Shown here piece by piece: positions 26,771-36,590 of a DNA stretch of 64,000 nt. Position numbers and translations under genes: made by a program. The notes beneath the pieces were generated by a model, which saw nothing but the letters and a program-made list of their open reading frames with translations, was not told where the DNA came from and did not search any database. Source of the DNA: JANQIV01 sp050117315 (GTDB taxonomy: Bacteria; Bacteroidota; Ignavibacteria; Ignavibacteriales; Melioribacteraceae); contig JASFMY010000014.1 in the NCBI GenBank assembly GCA_050117315.1, forward strand, positions 13,198-77,197, given 5' to 3'. Every line of letters starts with the position of its first letter. Position 1 is the first letter of the stretch.

Positions 26771-27820
26771 TTATAAACCAATCCTAACATGATTTGAAAA
26801 AATCCAGGCCTTGTTTTCAATGTAAACTTCCACCCTGTAAGCGCCGGGACGTTTTATGATGAACTCGGCATCAATGTTTTCAACTTCGTCAATAACAACC
26901 CCGTTCCTTAGCAGTTTTATTGTTCCGGTTATATTGGGCAGCAACACACGCAGCCTTGAATCTTTGCAGAGATCAAAGGTATCACCCATTTGATAAATTC
27001 TACCTTCGCATTCGGCAAAAAACCTGAATCCCTTGGCATCCCCGTAATAATAGTTTGAGACAAAACATTGTCCTTTTTTAAGAGAATCTAGCAGCAGGTT
27101 CTGCGCATTTTTAACTGCTCCGAGGTCATCGCTTTTTTCAATTTTGTGATCTGTTAAGATGTGTGTTCTTACTGATTTATACAAAACTTTATAAGGGAAG
27201 ACTTCTACTTCAAAAAAGCCCAACAGATTAATTTTATGTGCATGAGCGTCTATTCCGCCGATTCCTACAAGTTTCCTTCTGAGGTTTATTTCATCCCATT
27301 TATCCAGGGTTTCTTTAGGTGGTGCAACAATTGAACGGAGCGGGTGAACAAAATAATTATATTTATTATCTTCGGTTAAGCCTTCCATCCATTCGGACAT
27401 ATGGTTCCAGATTTCTATGCCGTCAAAATCTTCCGAGTCCCACTCAAGCCACGGGAAAGGCGGGTGTTCCTTCATCGAGGATCTTTTTTCATGGGGGTGC
27501 GCTATAATTCCCATGCCGCCGGAATCTTTTACTTTTTTTGTATATTCCTTAGCAGGCAAACGGGTAGAAAATGCTTCATCAATTCCAATTGCCAGGAGAT
27601 GATTTTTGTTTTCTTTATCGTTTATTTCGCAGCCTACAATAAGCAGTGTGTTGCCGTACCATTTTTCATACCCTTCTTTCTTGGCCCTGAGAGTATTGTG
27701 GTCTGTTAAAACTATATAGTCCAGTCCTACTTCGTCTGCAAAACCGCATATATCTTCAACAGTACCGGAGCCGTCTGAAAATTCAGAATGTATATGGAAA
27801 GCTCCCACATATTCATACAT
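26771..27820 (-). CDS. PHP-domain metal-dependent phosphoesterase
   Basis: A 349-residue cytoplasmic protein. The PHP metal motifs are visible: FHIHSEFSDGSG with H9 and H11, LTDHNTL, IIAHPHEKRS and IGGIDAHAH near residue 192. Such enzymes hydrolyse phosphodiesters or sugar/histidinol phosphates; the substrate here is not known. The C-terminal about 70 residues form a beta-rich domain (KLLRNGVVIDEV...FSNHVRI) that is not part of PHP and may bind a ligand. Confidence 0.8.
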   Translation of the reverse strand: MYEYVGAFHIHSEFSDGSGTVEDICGFADEVGLDYIVLTDHNTLRAKKEGYEKWYGNTLLIVGCEINDKENKNHLLAIGIDEAFSTRLPAKEYTKKVKDSGGMGIIAHPHEKRSSMKEHPPFPWLEWDSEDFDGIEIWNHMSEWMEGLTEDNKYNYFVHPLRSIVAPPKETLDKWDEINLRRKLVGIGGIDAHAHKINLLGFFEVEVFPYKVLYKSVRTHILTDHKIEKSDDLGAVKNAQNLLLDSLKKGQCFVSNYYYGDAKGFRFFAECEGRIYQMGDTFDLCKDSRLRVLLPNITGTIKLLRNGVVIDEVENIDAEFIIKRPGAYRVEVYIENKAWIFSNHVRIGL

Positions 27821-27875
27821 TTTGCTGATCCTTAATCATTGAAGCATAAAAAGGTATGTAAAGGTATAAAATTTT

Positions 27876-28178
27876 TTAATTTTCCACTTCAAATAAAGTT
27901 GAATAATTGGTTGTCTGCTGCTTAATCATGTCGGATAATTTAGTCATCAAAATATCTACTCTTTCGTCCTGCTCATCATCAAACTCTTCGTAAGCTTCTT
28001 TGCTTTCAAAAATGTAAATTTCTTCAAAGCTGTTCTTATCTTTCTTTGTTTCGTAAATAGAATAGTTCTCAAGTCCTTCGGCTTTTACCAAATTTTTTAA
28101 TTCTCTGATTACGTCAAGATATTCTTCTCTTCTCTCCGGAATTACAGAATATTTAATAGCGAATATGACTTTACCCAT
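27876..28178 (-). CDS. Small dimeric alpha/beta-barrel (ABM-like) protein
   Basis: A 100-residue protein with the pattern of the antibiotic-biosynthesis monooxygenase/ dimeric alpha-beta barrel fold: an IPERREEYLDVIRELK helix, a SIYETKKDKNSFEEIYIFESKEAYEEF core and a C-terminal helix. No catalytic residues can be named. It starts 24 bases after dapF and is probably cotranscribed with it. Confidence 0.5.
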   Translation of the reverse strand: MGKVIFAIKYSVIPERREEYLDVIRELKNLVKAEGLENYSIYETKKDKNSFEEIYIFESKEAYEEFDDEQDERVDILMTKLSDMIKQQTTNYSTLFEVEN

Positions 28179-28202
28179 TTTTCAGTTTTCCTTTTTTCAA
28201 TT

Positions 28203-29057
28203 TCAAATTAAAACTTTTCCACTAAAAATTTCTCTTACTTTGCCGGTAAGAGTTATGTTGTCTATTTTATTGTTAATGTGCTTAAAATCTATTTTCAATA
28301 CGTCACCCCTTTTTGTGTAAACCTCAACAGGAGGTTTAAGTTTATCTTTACATGAAGCGATTACCGCAGCGGCAACTGCGCCGGTTCCGCATGACAGTGT
28401 TTCCCCTTCAACTCCTTTTTCAAAAGAACGGATATGCACACCTTTTCCCGGTAGATCAATAATGCATACATTAGTACCCTCAGGCTGAAATTCTTTTAAC
28501 CACCTGATTTCACTGCCGATAATCTCCAGGGGTACTTCATTAACACCGGTATATGAAGAATCCTTTTTTCGCGGATCGGCAAGTATGTCCTTGCTTTCTA
28601 TAATAATGTAGGGCGATCCTGTATGAACAAATGATGCGTTAATTAGCTGATTGTATGCTTTCACCTCTAAGTCTAAGTTCAACTTTTCCGGCGGCATTAA
28701 ATCTAATTTTACCAGATTATCGCCAATCACTTCGCCGGAATATTCAACTCCATTGTTGATAAAAGCTGCAAAATTGTTTTTCAGTCTATTGGACTGCCAC
28801 ACATAATAAACGGCACATCGCGCACCGTTTCCGCAAAGCATCCCTGTTGATCCGTCGGAATTATAATACTCAAGTTCAAAATCATACTTTTCATGATCGT
28901 CGATTATTAAAACTCCGTCGGCTCCAATACCGGTTCTTCTCCTGCAATAAGAAACAATATCAAAATTTTTAAGAACAAAATCATGATTAAGTTTTTTATC
29001 AATCAGGATAAAATCATTTCCCGTTCCGCTAAATTTAGAGAAAAAAACTTTTTTCAT
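28203..29057 (-). CDS. dapF: Diaminopimelate epimerase
   Basis: Converts LL- to meso-diaminopimelate for lysine and peptidoglycan. The 284-residue protein has the two catalytic cysteines C75 (MLCGNGARC) and C223 (LSCGTGA), plus FSGTGNDF at the N-terminus. Complete. The next gene downstream (ABM-like) starts within 24 bases. Confidence 0.96.
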   Translation of the reverse strand: MKKVFFSKFSGTGNDFILIDKKLNHDFVLKNFDIVSYCRRRTGIGADGVLIIDDHEKYDFELEYYNSDGSTGMLCGNGARCAVYYVWQSNRLKNNFAAFINNGVEYSGEVIGDNLVKLDLMPPEKLNLDLEVKAYNQLINASFVHTGSPYIIIESKDILADPRKKDSSYTGVNEVPLEIIGSEIRWLKEFQPEGTNVCIIDLPGKGVHIRSFEKGVEGETLSCGTGAVAAAVIASCKDKLKPPVEVYTKRGDVLKIDFKHINNKIDNITLTGKVREIFSGKVLI

Positions 29058-29147
29058 GACACCGCAAAATAAACCTAAATGGGATGGTTTGCAATAAGAA
29101 ATAATTTAATATTATTTCAAAAACATGTTTAAATAAGAAATGTATTT

Positions 29148-29551
29148 TTATCCGGGTGAGATTTTTTTTAATCTTTCATGATAATTTTTGGCCTTATCTA
29201 TTTGATTGTTGAAAAAATAAGACCTTGTTAAATTGAATAAAACCTGCTCATCGTTCAAATCGGCTTTGTTCAAATTAAGTATAGCTTCGTCGAAATCTTT
29301 ATTCCTTAATGCTACCTGCCCAATCCATTTATATGCGCACCTGCTCTCTTTGTAATTAAGCGATCTTCGAAACAATGCAGAAGCTTTATCATATCTTTTT
29401 ATTTTTAGAAGAACCGTAGCTGCCCTTTCATAAAACTCCAACTCGAAGAGAATTGATATTACCAACGCCATGTATTCCTTTAGTGCCTCGTTAAGTCTGC
29501 CGTTTTTCTCGAATTTGTTACCCAGCGCTTCTTCTTATTTACTTTCGGCAT
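29148..29551 (-). pseudogene. TPR-repeat protein with a single-base frameshift near its start
   Basis: An ATG begins directly after the GH94 TAA (the two are adjacent) and reads MPKVNK before the frame fails. The TPR frame (EEALGNKFEKNGRLNEALKEYM...) opens one base out of phase at the same spot. Inserting one A (AATAAG to AATAAAG near 29534-29537) would give MPKVNKEEALGNKFEKNGRL, a continuous protein of about 133 residues. The open TPR part from 29471 (107 residues, ATG M in KEYMALV) shows at least three TPR helical pairs. So either a sequencing error, a recent mutation, or a slip in translation. It is the last gene of the GH5-GH94 operon. Confidence 0.75.
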
Positions 29552-31990
29552 TTATCCAAGTTCAATTTCAACTAAATGTTCTTTAACATCATTTTGATAA
29601 GGAATAAAGTTTTTATCAATTTCTTTAGAGTCAAGCAATACTTTTTTTACACCTTTGCTTACACCGTTTTTGTTGTTTACTTTTATTTGATATACTGCGC
29701 CTCTAAATTTACGAACTGCAGTAAAGCCCTGCCATTCCTTTGGAATGCACGGATCAACAACAAAGCCTTTATAACCCGGGCGGATGCCGAGTATGTATTG
29801 AGATATTGCAACAAACGACCATGCAGCCGTGCCTGTAAGCCATGAGTTTTTACCTTCGCCGGTTGTTGCCGCATCTGTACCTGCAGTCATCTGGCTGTAA
29901 ACATAAGGTTCTTCTTTATAGATATCAACCTGTTCTTCTTTAGTAGGCGGACAAATTGCTTTGTAATATTCCATTGCCCTGTTGCCTCTGCCGATTATTG
30001 TTTCCGCAATTTGAATCCATGTATTATTGTGAGTAAATATTCCCGCATTTTCTTTATACCCCGGCGGATACGAGCTTACTTCACCTAAATGAATATTGTA
30101 ATTTTGAAACGCCGGCTGCTGAAGTATAATTCCGTTTGGAGTTGCCAGATGCTTATTAACACTGTTTAAGGCTTGTTCAGCATAACCGTTTTCCAGTCCT
30201 GCACCTCCTAAAATACACCAGCCCTGGCTTTCAATAAATATTTTTCCTTCTTCATTTTCCTTTGAGCCGAGTTTTTTGCTGTAAGCGTCGTAAGCCCTTA
30301 AGAACCATTCGCCGTCCCACCCGTGTTCGTATATTACTTTTTTCATATCCTCTTTATATTGTAGATATTTGCCAGCTTCTTCCTTTTCATTTATGTAATT
30401 TAGTATACCCAACATTTCATCGCATGCTTTGCAGAATAGTCCCGCAATCATTACTGATTCTGCTACCCTGTCATCATCAATGTGCCCGGATAATTGAAAG
30501 CTTTCGCCCGGTTCGGACGAAAAGCAGTTGAGATTCAAGCAGTCGTTCCAATCGGCGTGCCCTATTAACGGCAGCCCGTGAGGTCCCCTGTTATCAAGCG
30601 TATATCTAATACTTATCCGGCAGTGATCGAGCAGGGTTGCTTTCGAACCTTCAATATCGGCAAACCCGATTTTTTCAAAAAGAATACTTTCGTCGCCGGT
30701 TTCTTTTATATATGCGGCTGTTGATAGAAGCAGCCAAAGCGGATCATCGTTAAAACCGCCGCCGATATCCGCATTCCCTTTTTTGGTCAAAGGCTGATAC
30801 TGGTGATAACATGTTCCGTCCGATAATTGAGTGGAAGCTATATCCAGAATTCTTTGACGTGCTCTTTCCGGAATTATGTGAACGAATCCAAGTACGTCCT
30901 GGTTACTGTCGCGATATCCCATTCCCCGGCCTATACCGGACTCATAAAGTGAAGCCGAACGCGACATATTGAAGGTAACCATGCATTGATACTGGTTCCA
31001 GATGTTTACCATCCTGTTTACTATGGGGTCTTCCGTTTCAACTGAATAATTGGACAGCAATTCATTCCATTTATTCTTGTGAAGTTCGAAAGTTTCAAGC
31101 ACACTTTCATCATTAAAATACTTTTTGAACACTTCAACGAATTCATCTTTTTTAATTGTTCCGTCTTTGTTGAATTTGTCATCTTCCGGGTTTTCCGCAT
31201 AGCCCAGCAAAAAATTAATTGTTTTTGATTCACCCGGTTTTAATTCAACTTCAATTTGATGAACACCGACCGGGAGCCAGCCGTATGCAATACTGTTGGA
31301 ACATTCACCTTTCTTAATTGCCTGAGGCAAATCCAAACCGTTATGCAACCCGACAAAGGAATCCCTGCTCGTATCAAATCCGCTTATATCTGTGTTTGTT
31401 GAAAAATATGCGTAATGGGTTCGTCTTTCACGGTACTCTGTTTTGTGAAAAATAGTACTGCCTTCAACTTCAACTTGCCCGGTTGAATAGTTTCGCTGGA
31501 AGTTCGTCATATCGTCGTAAGCATCCCAAAGACACCATTCAACAAAGCTCCAAAGCCTGATGTTTTTTGTTTCGGCTGAATTGTTAGTCAGCTTCAAATG
31601 CCAAATTTCATTTCTTGCTTCAGGCGGGATAAAATAAAGTACTTCAGCTTGAAGTCCTTTCTTTTCACTTTTGATTTTCGTGTAGCCTAAGCCGTGCCTG
31701 CATTCATATTTATCCAGATCTACTCTCATAGGCTTCCACATAGGATCCCAGACAGCATCACCGTCTTTTATATAAATGTATCTCCCGTTGCTGTCCATGG
31801 GAATATTATTGTAACGGTAACGTGTAAGTCTTCTTAATTTTGCATCACGGTAAAAGCAATACCCACCGGCAGTATTGGAAATGATTCCGTAAAAATCTTT
31901 TGTTCCGAGGTAATTAATCCACGGAAGCGGCGTGTCTGGCCTATTAATTACATATTCTTTTTGTGCATCATCAAAAAAGCCGTAACTCAT
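29552..31990 (-). CDS. GH94 family cellobiose phosphorylase-like enzyme
   Basis: An 812-residue cytoplasmic enzyme that splits cellobiose with phosphate into glucose-1-phosphate and glucose. The GH94 architecture is visible: an N-terminal beta-sandwich (about 1-300), a helical linker, and an (alpha/alpha)6 barrel. The motif GHADWNDCLNL near residues 477-487 carries the catalytic aspartate, and RGMGYRDSNQD near residue 355 is also diagnostic. The ATG at 31988-31990 is preceded by GGGAGATAAA. It follows the GH5 gene by 18 bases; together they would make cellobiose outside and phosphorolyse it inside. Chito- or lamin-aribiose specificity cannot be excluded. Confidence 0.9.
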   Translation of the reverse strand: MSYGFFDDAQKEYVINRPDTPLPWINYLGTKDFYGIISNTAGGYCFYRDAKLRRLTRYRYNNIPMDSNGRYIYIKDGDAVWDPMWKPMRVDLDKYECRHGLGYTKIKSEKKGLQAEVLYFIPPEARNEIWHLKLTNNSAETKNIRLWSFVEWCLWDAYDDMTNFQRNYSTGQVEVEGSTIFHKTEYRERRTHYAYFSTNTDISGFDTSRDSFVGLHNGLDLPQAIKKGECSNSIAYGWLPVGVHQIEVELKPGESKTINFLLGYAENPEDDKFNKDGTIKKDEFVEVFKKYFNDESVLETFELHKNKWNELLSNYSVETEDPIVNRMVNIWNQYQCMVTFNMSRSASLYESGIGRGMGYRDSNQDVLGFVHIIPERARQRILDIASTQLSDGTCYHQYQPLTKKGNADIGGGFNDDPLWLLLSTAAYIKETGDESILFEKIGFADIEGSKATLLDHCRISIRYTLDNRGPHGLPLIGHADWNDCLNLNCFSSEPGESFQLSGHIDDDRVAESVMIAGLFCKACDEMLGILNYINEKEEAGKYLQYKEDMKKVIYEHGWDGEWFLRAYDAYSKKLGSKENEEGKIFIESQGWCILGGAGLENGYAEQALNSVNKHLATPNGIILQQPAFQNYNIHLGEVSSYPPGYKENAGIFTHNNTWIQIAETIIGRGNRAMEYYKAICPPTKEEQVDIYKEEPYVYSQMTAGTDAATTGEGKNSWLTGTAAWSFVAISQYILGIRPGYKGFVVDPCIPKEWQGFTAVRKFRGAVYQIKVNNKNGVSKGVKKVLLDSKEIDKNFIPYQNDVKEHLVEIELG

Positions 31991-32008
31991 TTTATCTCCC
32001 AAATTGTA

Positions 32009-33070
32009 TTATTTGAAAAAGTGTTCATTCGCATTTATTATCCTAGTTCTCAGAATCTTTCCCGATTGTGTTAAAACAGAATCTGCCCAACCGCCTTTGG
32101 CGTCAGTGCCGGGTTTTAGAGCCGCCGATGCTTCATCCTTATCGCCAATTGACCAGTTACACCAGCTTATTTTATTTTCTTCCATAAAACTGAACCATGT
32201 TTCTACTTCAGCTTCATCAATATATCCGTCACCGGTATATTCTGTTGTTCCGAATTCAGTTACGAATAAAGCAGCACCGTTATTTAAAGCGGCCTCTGCT
32301 TTATTCCTTAAATCCTGCTTATGACTTGATGCATAGAAATGTAATGAATATGCGATGTTATTATAATTAATAGGATCATTGGAAGCAATATCAACATCCT
32401 GCGACCAGGTTGTTGTACCGGCAACTATCAAATTGTCCGGATCAATTTCTCTAATTACTTTTATTACTTCTTCGGAATACGGCTTTACAACATCTTTCCA
32501 TGAGACCTGCATTGGTTCATTGTATATTTCATAAATCAGGTTGGGTTCATCTCCATACGTTTCAGCAATCTTTTTGAAGAATTCAATTGCTTCGGTTTTG
32601 TTATTATGAGCATGATGATCATGCCAGTCAACTATTACATAAATACCAAGACCAATTGCCGCGTCAATTACTGTTATAGCTTTGTCATACTCGGTCTGAG
32701 GATTTTTCAAATAACCGTCAAGGCCGTCCGCTTGTTCAATACCCATTGACGCCCTGACAACGGTACATTTCCAGTCATCCCTCAGCCACTTTACACAATC
32801 GTAATTATAATATTTCCCTTTTATTTGGCTCCAGAATAAACTCATTCCTCTAAGTACAACCGGTTCTCCGTTTTTATTGACTACTCTGTTACCGCTGACA
32901 GAAAGCTTACCGAATTTATCAACTATAGATGTTGAGTTTCGTGTTTCATTATCACTTTCCGTAGGAAAGAAATTATTGTTCATAAGCACTCCAAAAAGTA
33001 AAAACAGCCCAAATAGTTTGGTTATTATTTTAGATTTCTTAACGGCTAAGTCAAAAATTACCCGGCACAT
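32009..33070 (-). CDS. GH5 family endoglucanase (cellulase), exported
   Basis: A 353-residue glycoside hydrolase. The N-terminus has a lysine-rich start and a membrane segment (KLFGLFLLFGVLM, about 18-30), then the GH5 TIM barrel: VVLRGMSLFWSQ, VIVDWHDHHAHN, EIYNEPMQVS with acid/base E185, SLHFYASSH, and VTEFGTTEYTG with nucleophile E272. This layout fits subfamily GH5_2 endo-1,4-glucanases. No carbohydrate-binding module is attached. Paired with the downstream cellobiose phosphorylase. Confidence 0.9.
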   Translation of the reverse strand: MCRVIFDLAVKKSKIITKLFGLFLLFGVLMNNNFFPTESDNETRNSTSIVDKFGKLSVSGNRVVNKNGEPVVLRGMSLFWSQIKGKYYNYDCVKWLRDDWKCTVVRASMGIEQADGLDGYLKNPQTEYDKAITVIDAAIGLGIYVIVDWHDHHAHNNKTEAIEFFKKIAETYGDEPNLIYEIYNEPMQVSWKDVVKPYSEEVIKVIREIDPDNLIVAGTTTWSQDVDIASNDPINYNNIAYSLHFYASSHKQDLRNKAEAALNNGAALFVTEFGTTEYTGDGYIDEAEVETWFSFMEENKISWCNWSIGDKDEASAALKPGTDAKGGWADSVLTQSGKILRTRIINANEHFFK

Positions 33071-33394
33071 ATTTTTGTTTCCTTATATTATTTTTAACCC
33101 TTTTTTCGAAATAAAAAAGCGTTGCACAAAGAAGTTGGCCTAATAGAAATTAAAATTTTAATGAGACGAACGGAAGATTCTTTGGAACTTTGGGTAGATT
33201 TGCTCATATAGTAATCCTTCTAGCTTCATCTAAAAATTAGAAAAAAATCTCAATCCGAATTAACAAATTCACTGTCCATTATCGGATTGAGATATCTAAG
33301 GAGTAACTATTCAGTGTAGTAGTAAACATAAACTGTGCCATATTAAAGATTTATTTTTTATTCTTTTTAAGCAATTTAGCTTAAGGAAATTCTG

Positions 33395-33442
33395 AGTTTA
33401 TATCAAATTGATAAAACTTGTTTTATCAATTTGATATAAACT
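33395..33442. repeat. 48-base near-perfect palindrome (23-base arms)
   Basis: Arms at 33395-33417 and 33420-33442 are exact reverse complements with a 2-base centre. The arm core reads TATCAAATTGATAAAAC. It is far longer than a usual operator, is A/T-rich, and lies about 325 bases upstream of the GH5 start. Confidence 0.8.
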
Positions 33443-33452
33443 ATTAAAGAAT

Positions 33453-33471
33453 CCACCTTCTAGGAAGGTGG
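33453..33471. repeat. Compact hairpin CCACCTTC-TAG-GAAGGTGG
   Basis: An 8-base G/C-rich stem with a 3-base loop immediately beside the long palindrome. This shape is like the subterminal hairpins of IS200/IS605 ends, or a factor-independent stop without a U-run. No transposase remains nearby. Confidence 0.65.
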
Positions 33472-33743
33472 GCTTCTGGGTTACACTAAAAATCTTTCCC
33501 TTGATAAATTTATATCATTAAAAAAATGAAAGGAACAACTATTGACTCTTCCGGAATGTTGACGACCATAAATGACTCATAAAAGATATACCTTTATTTT
33601 GCCCTTTAGTGACTTTTTAAAATGTTCTCACGTAAAAGTTTAATCGCGTCTTTTTCGTTTGATGTTGAATATAAAAGAATGAAAAAAATGAATTCCAGTT
33701 ATGGTTTCTCTTGTATCGGTTTCATCTTTAATTACAAGTTTTT

Positions 33744-34106
33744 TTACCCAATATATTCTCTTACCTTATCAAGCAATTCGAACGAATCATATGGTTTAGT
33801 TATGTATTCACAGATTCCCATTTCAATGCTTTTAATTCTTTGACTTTTATTTGCATCTGCAGAAAGAATAAAAAAAGGAATATGTTTTGTATCATCCCCC
33901 TGCTTTAACTCTGAAAATAATTCAAAAGCATCTTTGCCGGGCATCATTACATCACATATAATTAAATCCGGTTTTGAGTTGGATATAACTTTCAATAAAT
34001 CCTCAGCTGATCTAAATCCATCTACCTGATAATCAAAATTTGAAAACAATTCATCAAGTGCTTCAACTATTTCATTTTTATCATCAACTACCGCTATTTT
34101 CTTCAT
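33744..34106 (-). CDS. CheY-like response regulator (receiver only)
   Basis: A 120-residue receiver domain. Acidic pocket D8-D9, phospho-acceptor D52 (LIICDVMMPGKD), S82 and K104 (YITKPYD) are all present. There is no output domain, so it works by protein contact. It overlaps the histidine-kinase gene by 23 bases, hence a matched pair. Confidence 0.92.
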   Translation of the reverse strand: MKKIAVVDDKNEIVEALDELFSNFDYQVDGFRSAEDLLKVISNSKPDLIICDVMMPGKDAFELFSELKQGDDTKHIPFFILSADANKSQRIKSIEMGICEYITKPYDSFELLDKVREYIG

Positions 34107-36429
34107 TTCTTATCGGTATCCTTATTGTAGTTTTCGTTCCCACATCCAACTGACTTTCCACATCAATACTACCTTTGAAAAGCTCAATAGACTTATTCAC
34201 AATTGAAAGCCCAAGTCCTGATCCACTGTACTCTATTGAATTTGAAGCCCTGTAAAATGGTTCGAATAATCTTGGAAGATCCTTTTCCGGGATACCAATT
34301 CCTTCATCTTTTATAATCAATTTAATATATTCTTTTATTTGACTTATTTCAACCAATATATTTTTATTCTCTCCAGAATATTTCATAGAGTTTGTTATTA
34401 AATTTTGAAGAATATGCTTAAGTAGTCTTTCATCTAATACAAAATTTTTCTGATCTGTATTATAATGCAGATCAATAGTTTGCCCTTCTTTTTTCTGGGT
34501 ATGTAACTGCTCTATTAATTCCAAAACAAATCTTTTTAAGTTTATCATCTTAGGATTGAAAAATAATTCACCTCTATCCGCTCTACTCAATGTTAATATC
34601 TCGTCAAGAAGCAAGGTCATTTCTTTTACCGATCTTTGAATTTTATTAACATATTTAAGATACTTATCTCTATCCCATTTTCTGCCGAACATTTCCAGCA
34701 AATCTGCCGAAGCTAATATTGAAGTTAAGGGTGTTCTAAACTCGTGAGAAGCGGTTGTAATAAAATTAGTTTTTATTTCATTCAATTCTTTTTCTTTTTC
34801 CAGGGCTTCCCTGGTTTTCTCTTCCAATTTTTTTTGTTCCGTAATATCAATCAATAAACCGGCAACTCCCTCAGGTTTATTTTTATGCAACCCGAAAGTA
34901 GCTTTATATACCATTAGATTTCTTTTTTCGTCGTGTTTATTGATATGATATGTTTCATAAACTGCCTGCCCTGATTTAGCCAATAATTTTTCATCTATTT
35001 CTTTAGTCTGCTTCACTATATCATCTTCCGAAGCTATAACATCTATTGAGTTGCCGATAACGCGATCTTTTCCAATTTCATAATACTCTTCAAAAGCTTT
35101 GTTAATATCAGTGAACTCACCATTAATATTTTTTACAAAAACGGGATTGGGTATTGTATCTATTAATGTTCTTAAGAAATTATATTGAGCATCTAGTTGT
35201 TCCGTTCTTTCCTTTACCAATCCTTCAAGGTCATGCCTATATTTGTCCAGTTCCTTCTCAGCTTTAACTTTTTCCGTGATATCTTCTTTTACGGCAACAA
35301 AGTGAGTTATTTCATTTTTATCATTTTTTATTGGAGAAATATTTGCAGATTCCCAGAATAACTCTCCGGTTTTCTTTTTATTGATAAATATTCCATTCCA
35401 TTCTTGGCCGGATAAGATAGTATCCCAGAGAACTCTATAAGTATCTTCAGAAATTTGACCTGATTTTAATATGTTTGTTTTTTTACCTATAGACTCCTCA
35501 AAAGAATAACCGGATATTCTACAGAATTTGGGATTAACATATTCAATTTTACCTTCTATATCTGAAATTACTATTGAAACCGGACTCTGGTGTACTGCCT
35601 GAGAAAGAACCCTAATATTTTCTTCCTGCTTGGTTCTATTTGTTATATCAAAAGCTATCCCTATTAAGCCTATTACTTCGTTTCTTTCATTAATTTGAGG
35701 ATTATAAAATACTTCCAAAAAAGTCCCATTGAGATTAACTATATCATTAACTTCAGAACCGTTTAAGCAAGTTTTAACTTGGTTAATTACATTTGGAAAA
35801 TCTTTGTAAATTTCATAGGCCGACTGCCCGACAACCTGTCCCGGTTCTAAACCCAATATTTTGAGACCTCTCCCTTCCGATAATGTGAATATCCCGTCTT
35901 TATCAATATTAAAAAAAACTGCATCAGAATTCTGAACAATGGTTTTAAATCTTACTTCGCTTTCTTTTAAAGCCCGTTCAACTACTTTCCTGTTTTCAAT
36001 TTCCTTGGAGAGATCCTCAATTAAATTTAATGATGCCGTTCTTACATCTTTTAATTCTTCTATCTTTTCTTCCAAATCAATTAACCGGGATTTTGCAAGG
36101 TTGTCTATTTTTTCCAACCTATTACTCAGTTGTTTTTCAAATTCCAGCTTTTCAATAATTACTGCCAACACTAGCACGGCTTTTCTTATTAACCCTTGTT
36201 CATTGTCATCTAACAAGCTAAAATTTTCAATTCTGATATAACCGTACTTTCTTTTTGTGGTTCTTATTTCAATTACTGAATGCTTCAACCGCTTTGAATT
36301 GCCATATTTGAATGAGCACTTTGGGAATAATTTTGAAACCTCATCTATGAATAAAGTGATTATCTTGTCTTTATTTCTTTGCTGAGATAAATTCAACATC
36401 AAAAGGAGTAAGTCATTAGATAAATTCAT
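34084..36429 (-). CDS. PAS-domain sensor histidine kinase
   Basis: A 781-residue cytoplasmic kinase with no clear membrane helix. It has an N-terminal about 150-residue region rich in coiled helix (perhaps GAF-like), three PAS/PAC domains (about 158-265, 276-386, 413-533), then a HisKA domain with H562 (TTASHEFRTPLTS) and an ATPase domain with the N box at about 672-684, G1 (DEGIGIP, 708-714) and G2 (GSGLGLSI, 736-743). All key residues are there. The partner is the receiver encoded next. The input signal is not known; PAS domains could bind heme, flavin or a small molecule. Confidence 0.93.
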   Translation of the reverse strand: MNLSNDLLLLMLNLSQQRNKDKIITLFIDEVSKLFPKCSFKYGNSKRLKHSVIEIRTTKRKYGYIRIENFSLLDDNEQGLIRKAVLVLAVIIEKLEFEKQLSNRLEKIDNLAKSRLIDLEEKIEELKDVRTASLNLIEDLSKEIENRKVVERALKESEVRFKTIVQNSDAVFFNIDKDGIFTLSEGRGLKILGLEPGQVVGQSAYEIYKDFPNVINQVKTCLNGSEVNDIVNLNGTFLEVFYNPQINERNEVIGLIGIAFDITNRTKQEENIRVLSQAVHQSPVSIVISDIEGKIEYVNPKFCRISGYSFEESIGKKTNILKSGQISEDTYRVLWDTILSGQEWNGIFINKKKTGELFWESANISPIKNDKNEITHFVAVKEDITEKVKAEKELDKYRHDLEGLVKERTEQLDAQYNFLRTLIDTIPNPVFVKNINGEFTDINKAFEEYYEIGKDRVIGNSIDVIASEDDIVKQTKEIDEKLLAKSGQAVYETYHINKHDEKRNLMVYKATFGLHKNKPEGVAGLLIDITEQKKLEEKTREALEKEKELNEIKTNFITTASHEFRTPLTSILASADLLEMFGRKWDRDKYLKYVNKIQRSVKEMTLLLDEILTLSRADRGELFFNPKMINLKRFVLELIEQLHTQKKEGQTIDLHYNTDQKNFVLDERLLKHILQNLITNSMKYSGENKNILVEISQIKEYIKLIIKDEGIGIPEKDLPRLFEPFYRASNSIEYSGSGLGLSIVNKSIELFKGSIDVESQLDVGTKTTIRIPIRNEENSGS

Positions 36430-36590
36430 ATGTGTACCTTCCTTAAAGTTAAAGGTAGATTTTTTTGCTTTTATTTAAGAACAATCATTCTGAAACAAAT
36501 TCAGGAGTATTTACCTTTAATCAATTGTAAGGGGTCAGATAATCCGGATTCCATGCAATAATACTACCGGTATATATTGAACTGTAATAT

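Larger units (their letters stand above)
33071..33743. other. Intergenic stretch with hairpins between GH5 and the two-component system
   Basis: About 670 bases without a gene. It carries a 48-base palindrome and a G/C hairpin (entered separately). The rest is A/T-rich. It must hold the GH5 promoter and the end of the response-regulator message. Confidence 0.5.

Noticed and set aside
33453..33471. Confirmed IS200/IS605 insertion
   Set aside because: Only a hairpin is seen; no tnpA or tnpB and no second end, so the element cannot be claimed.
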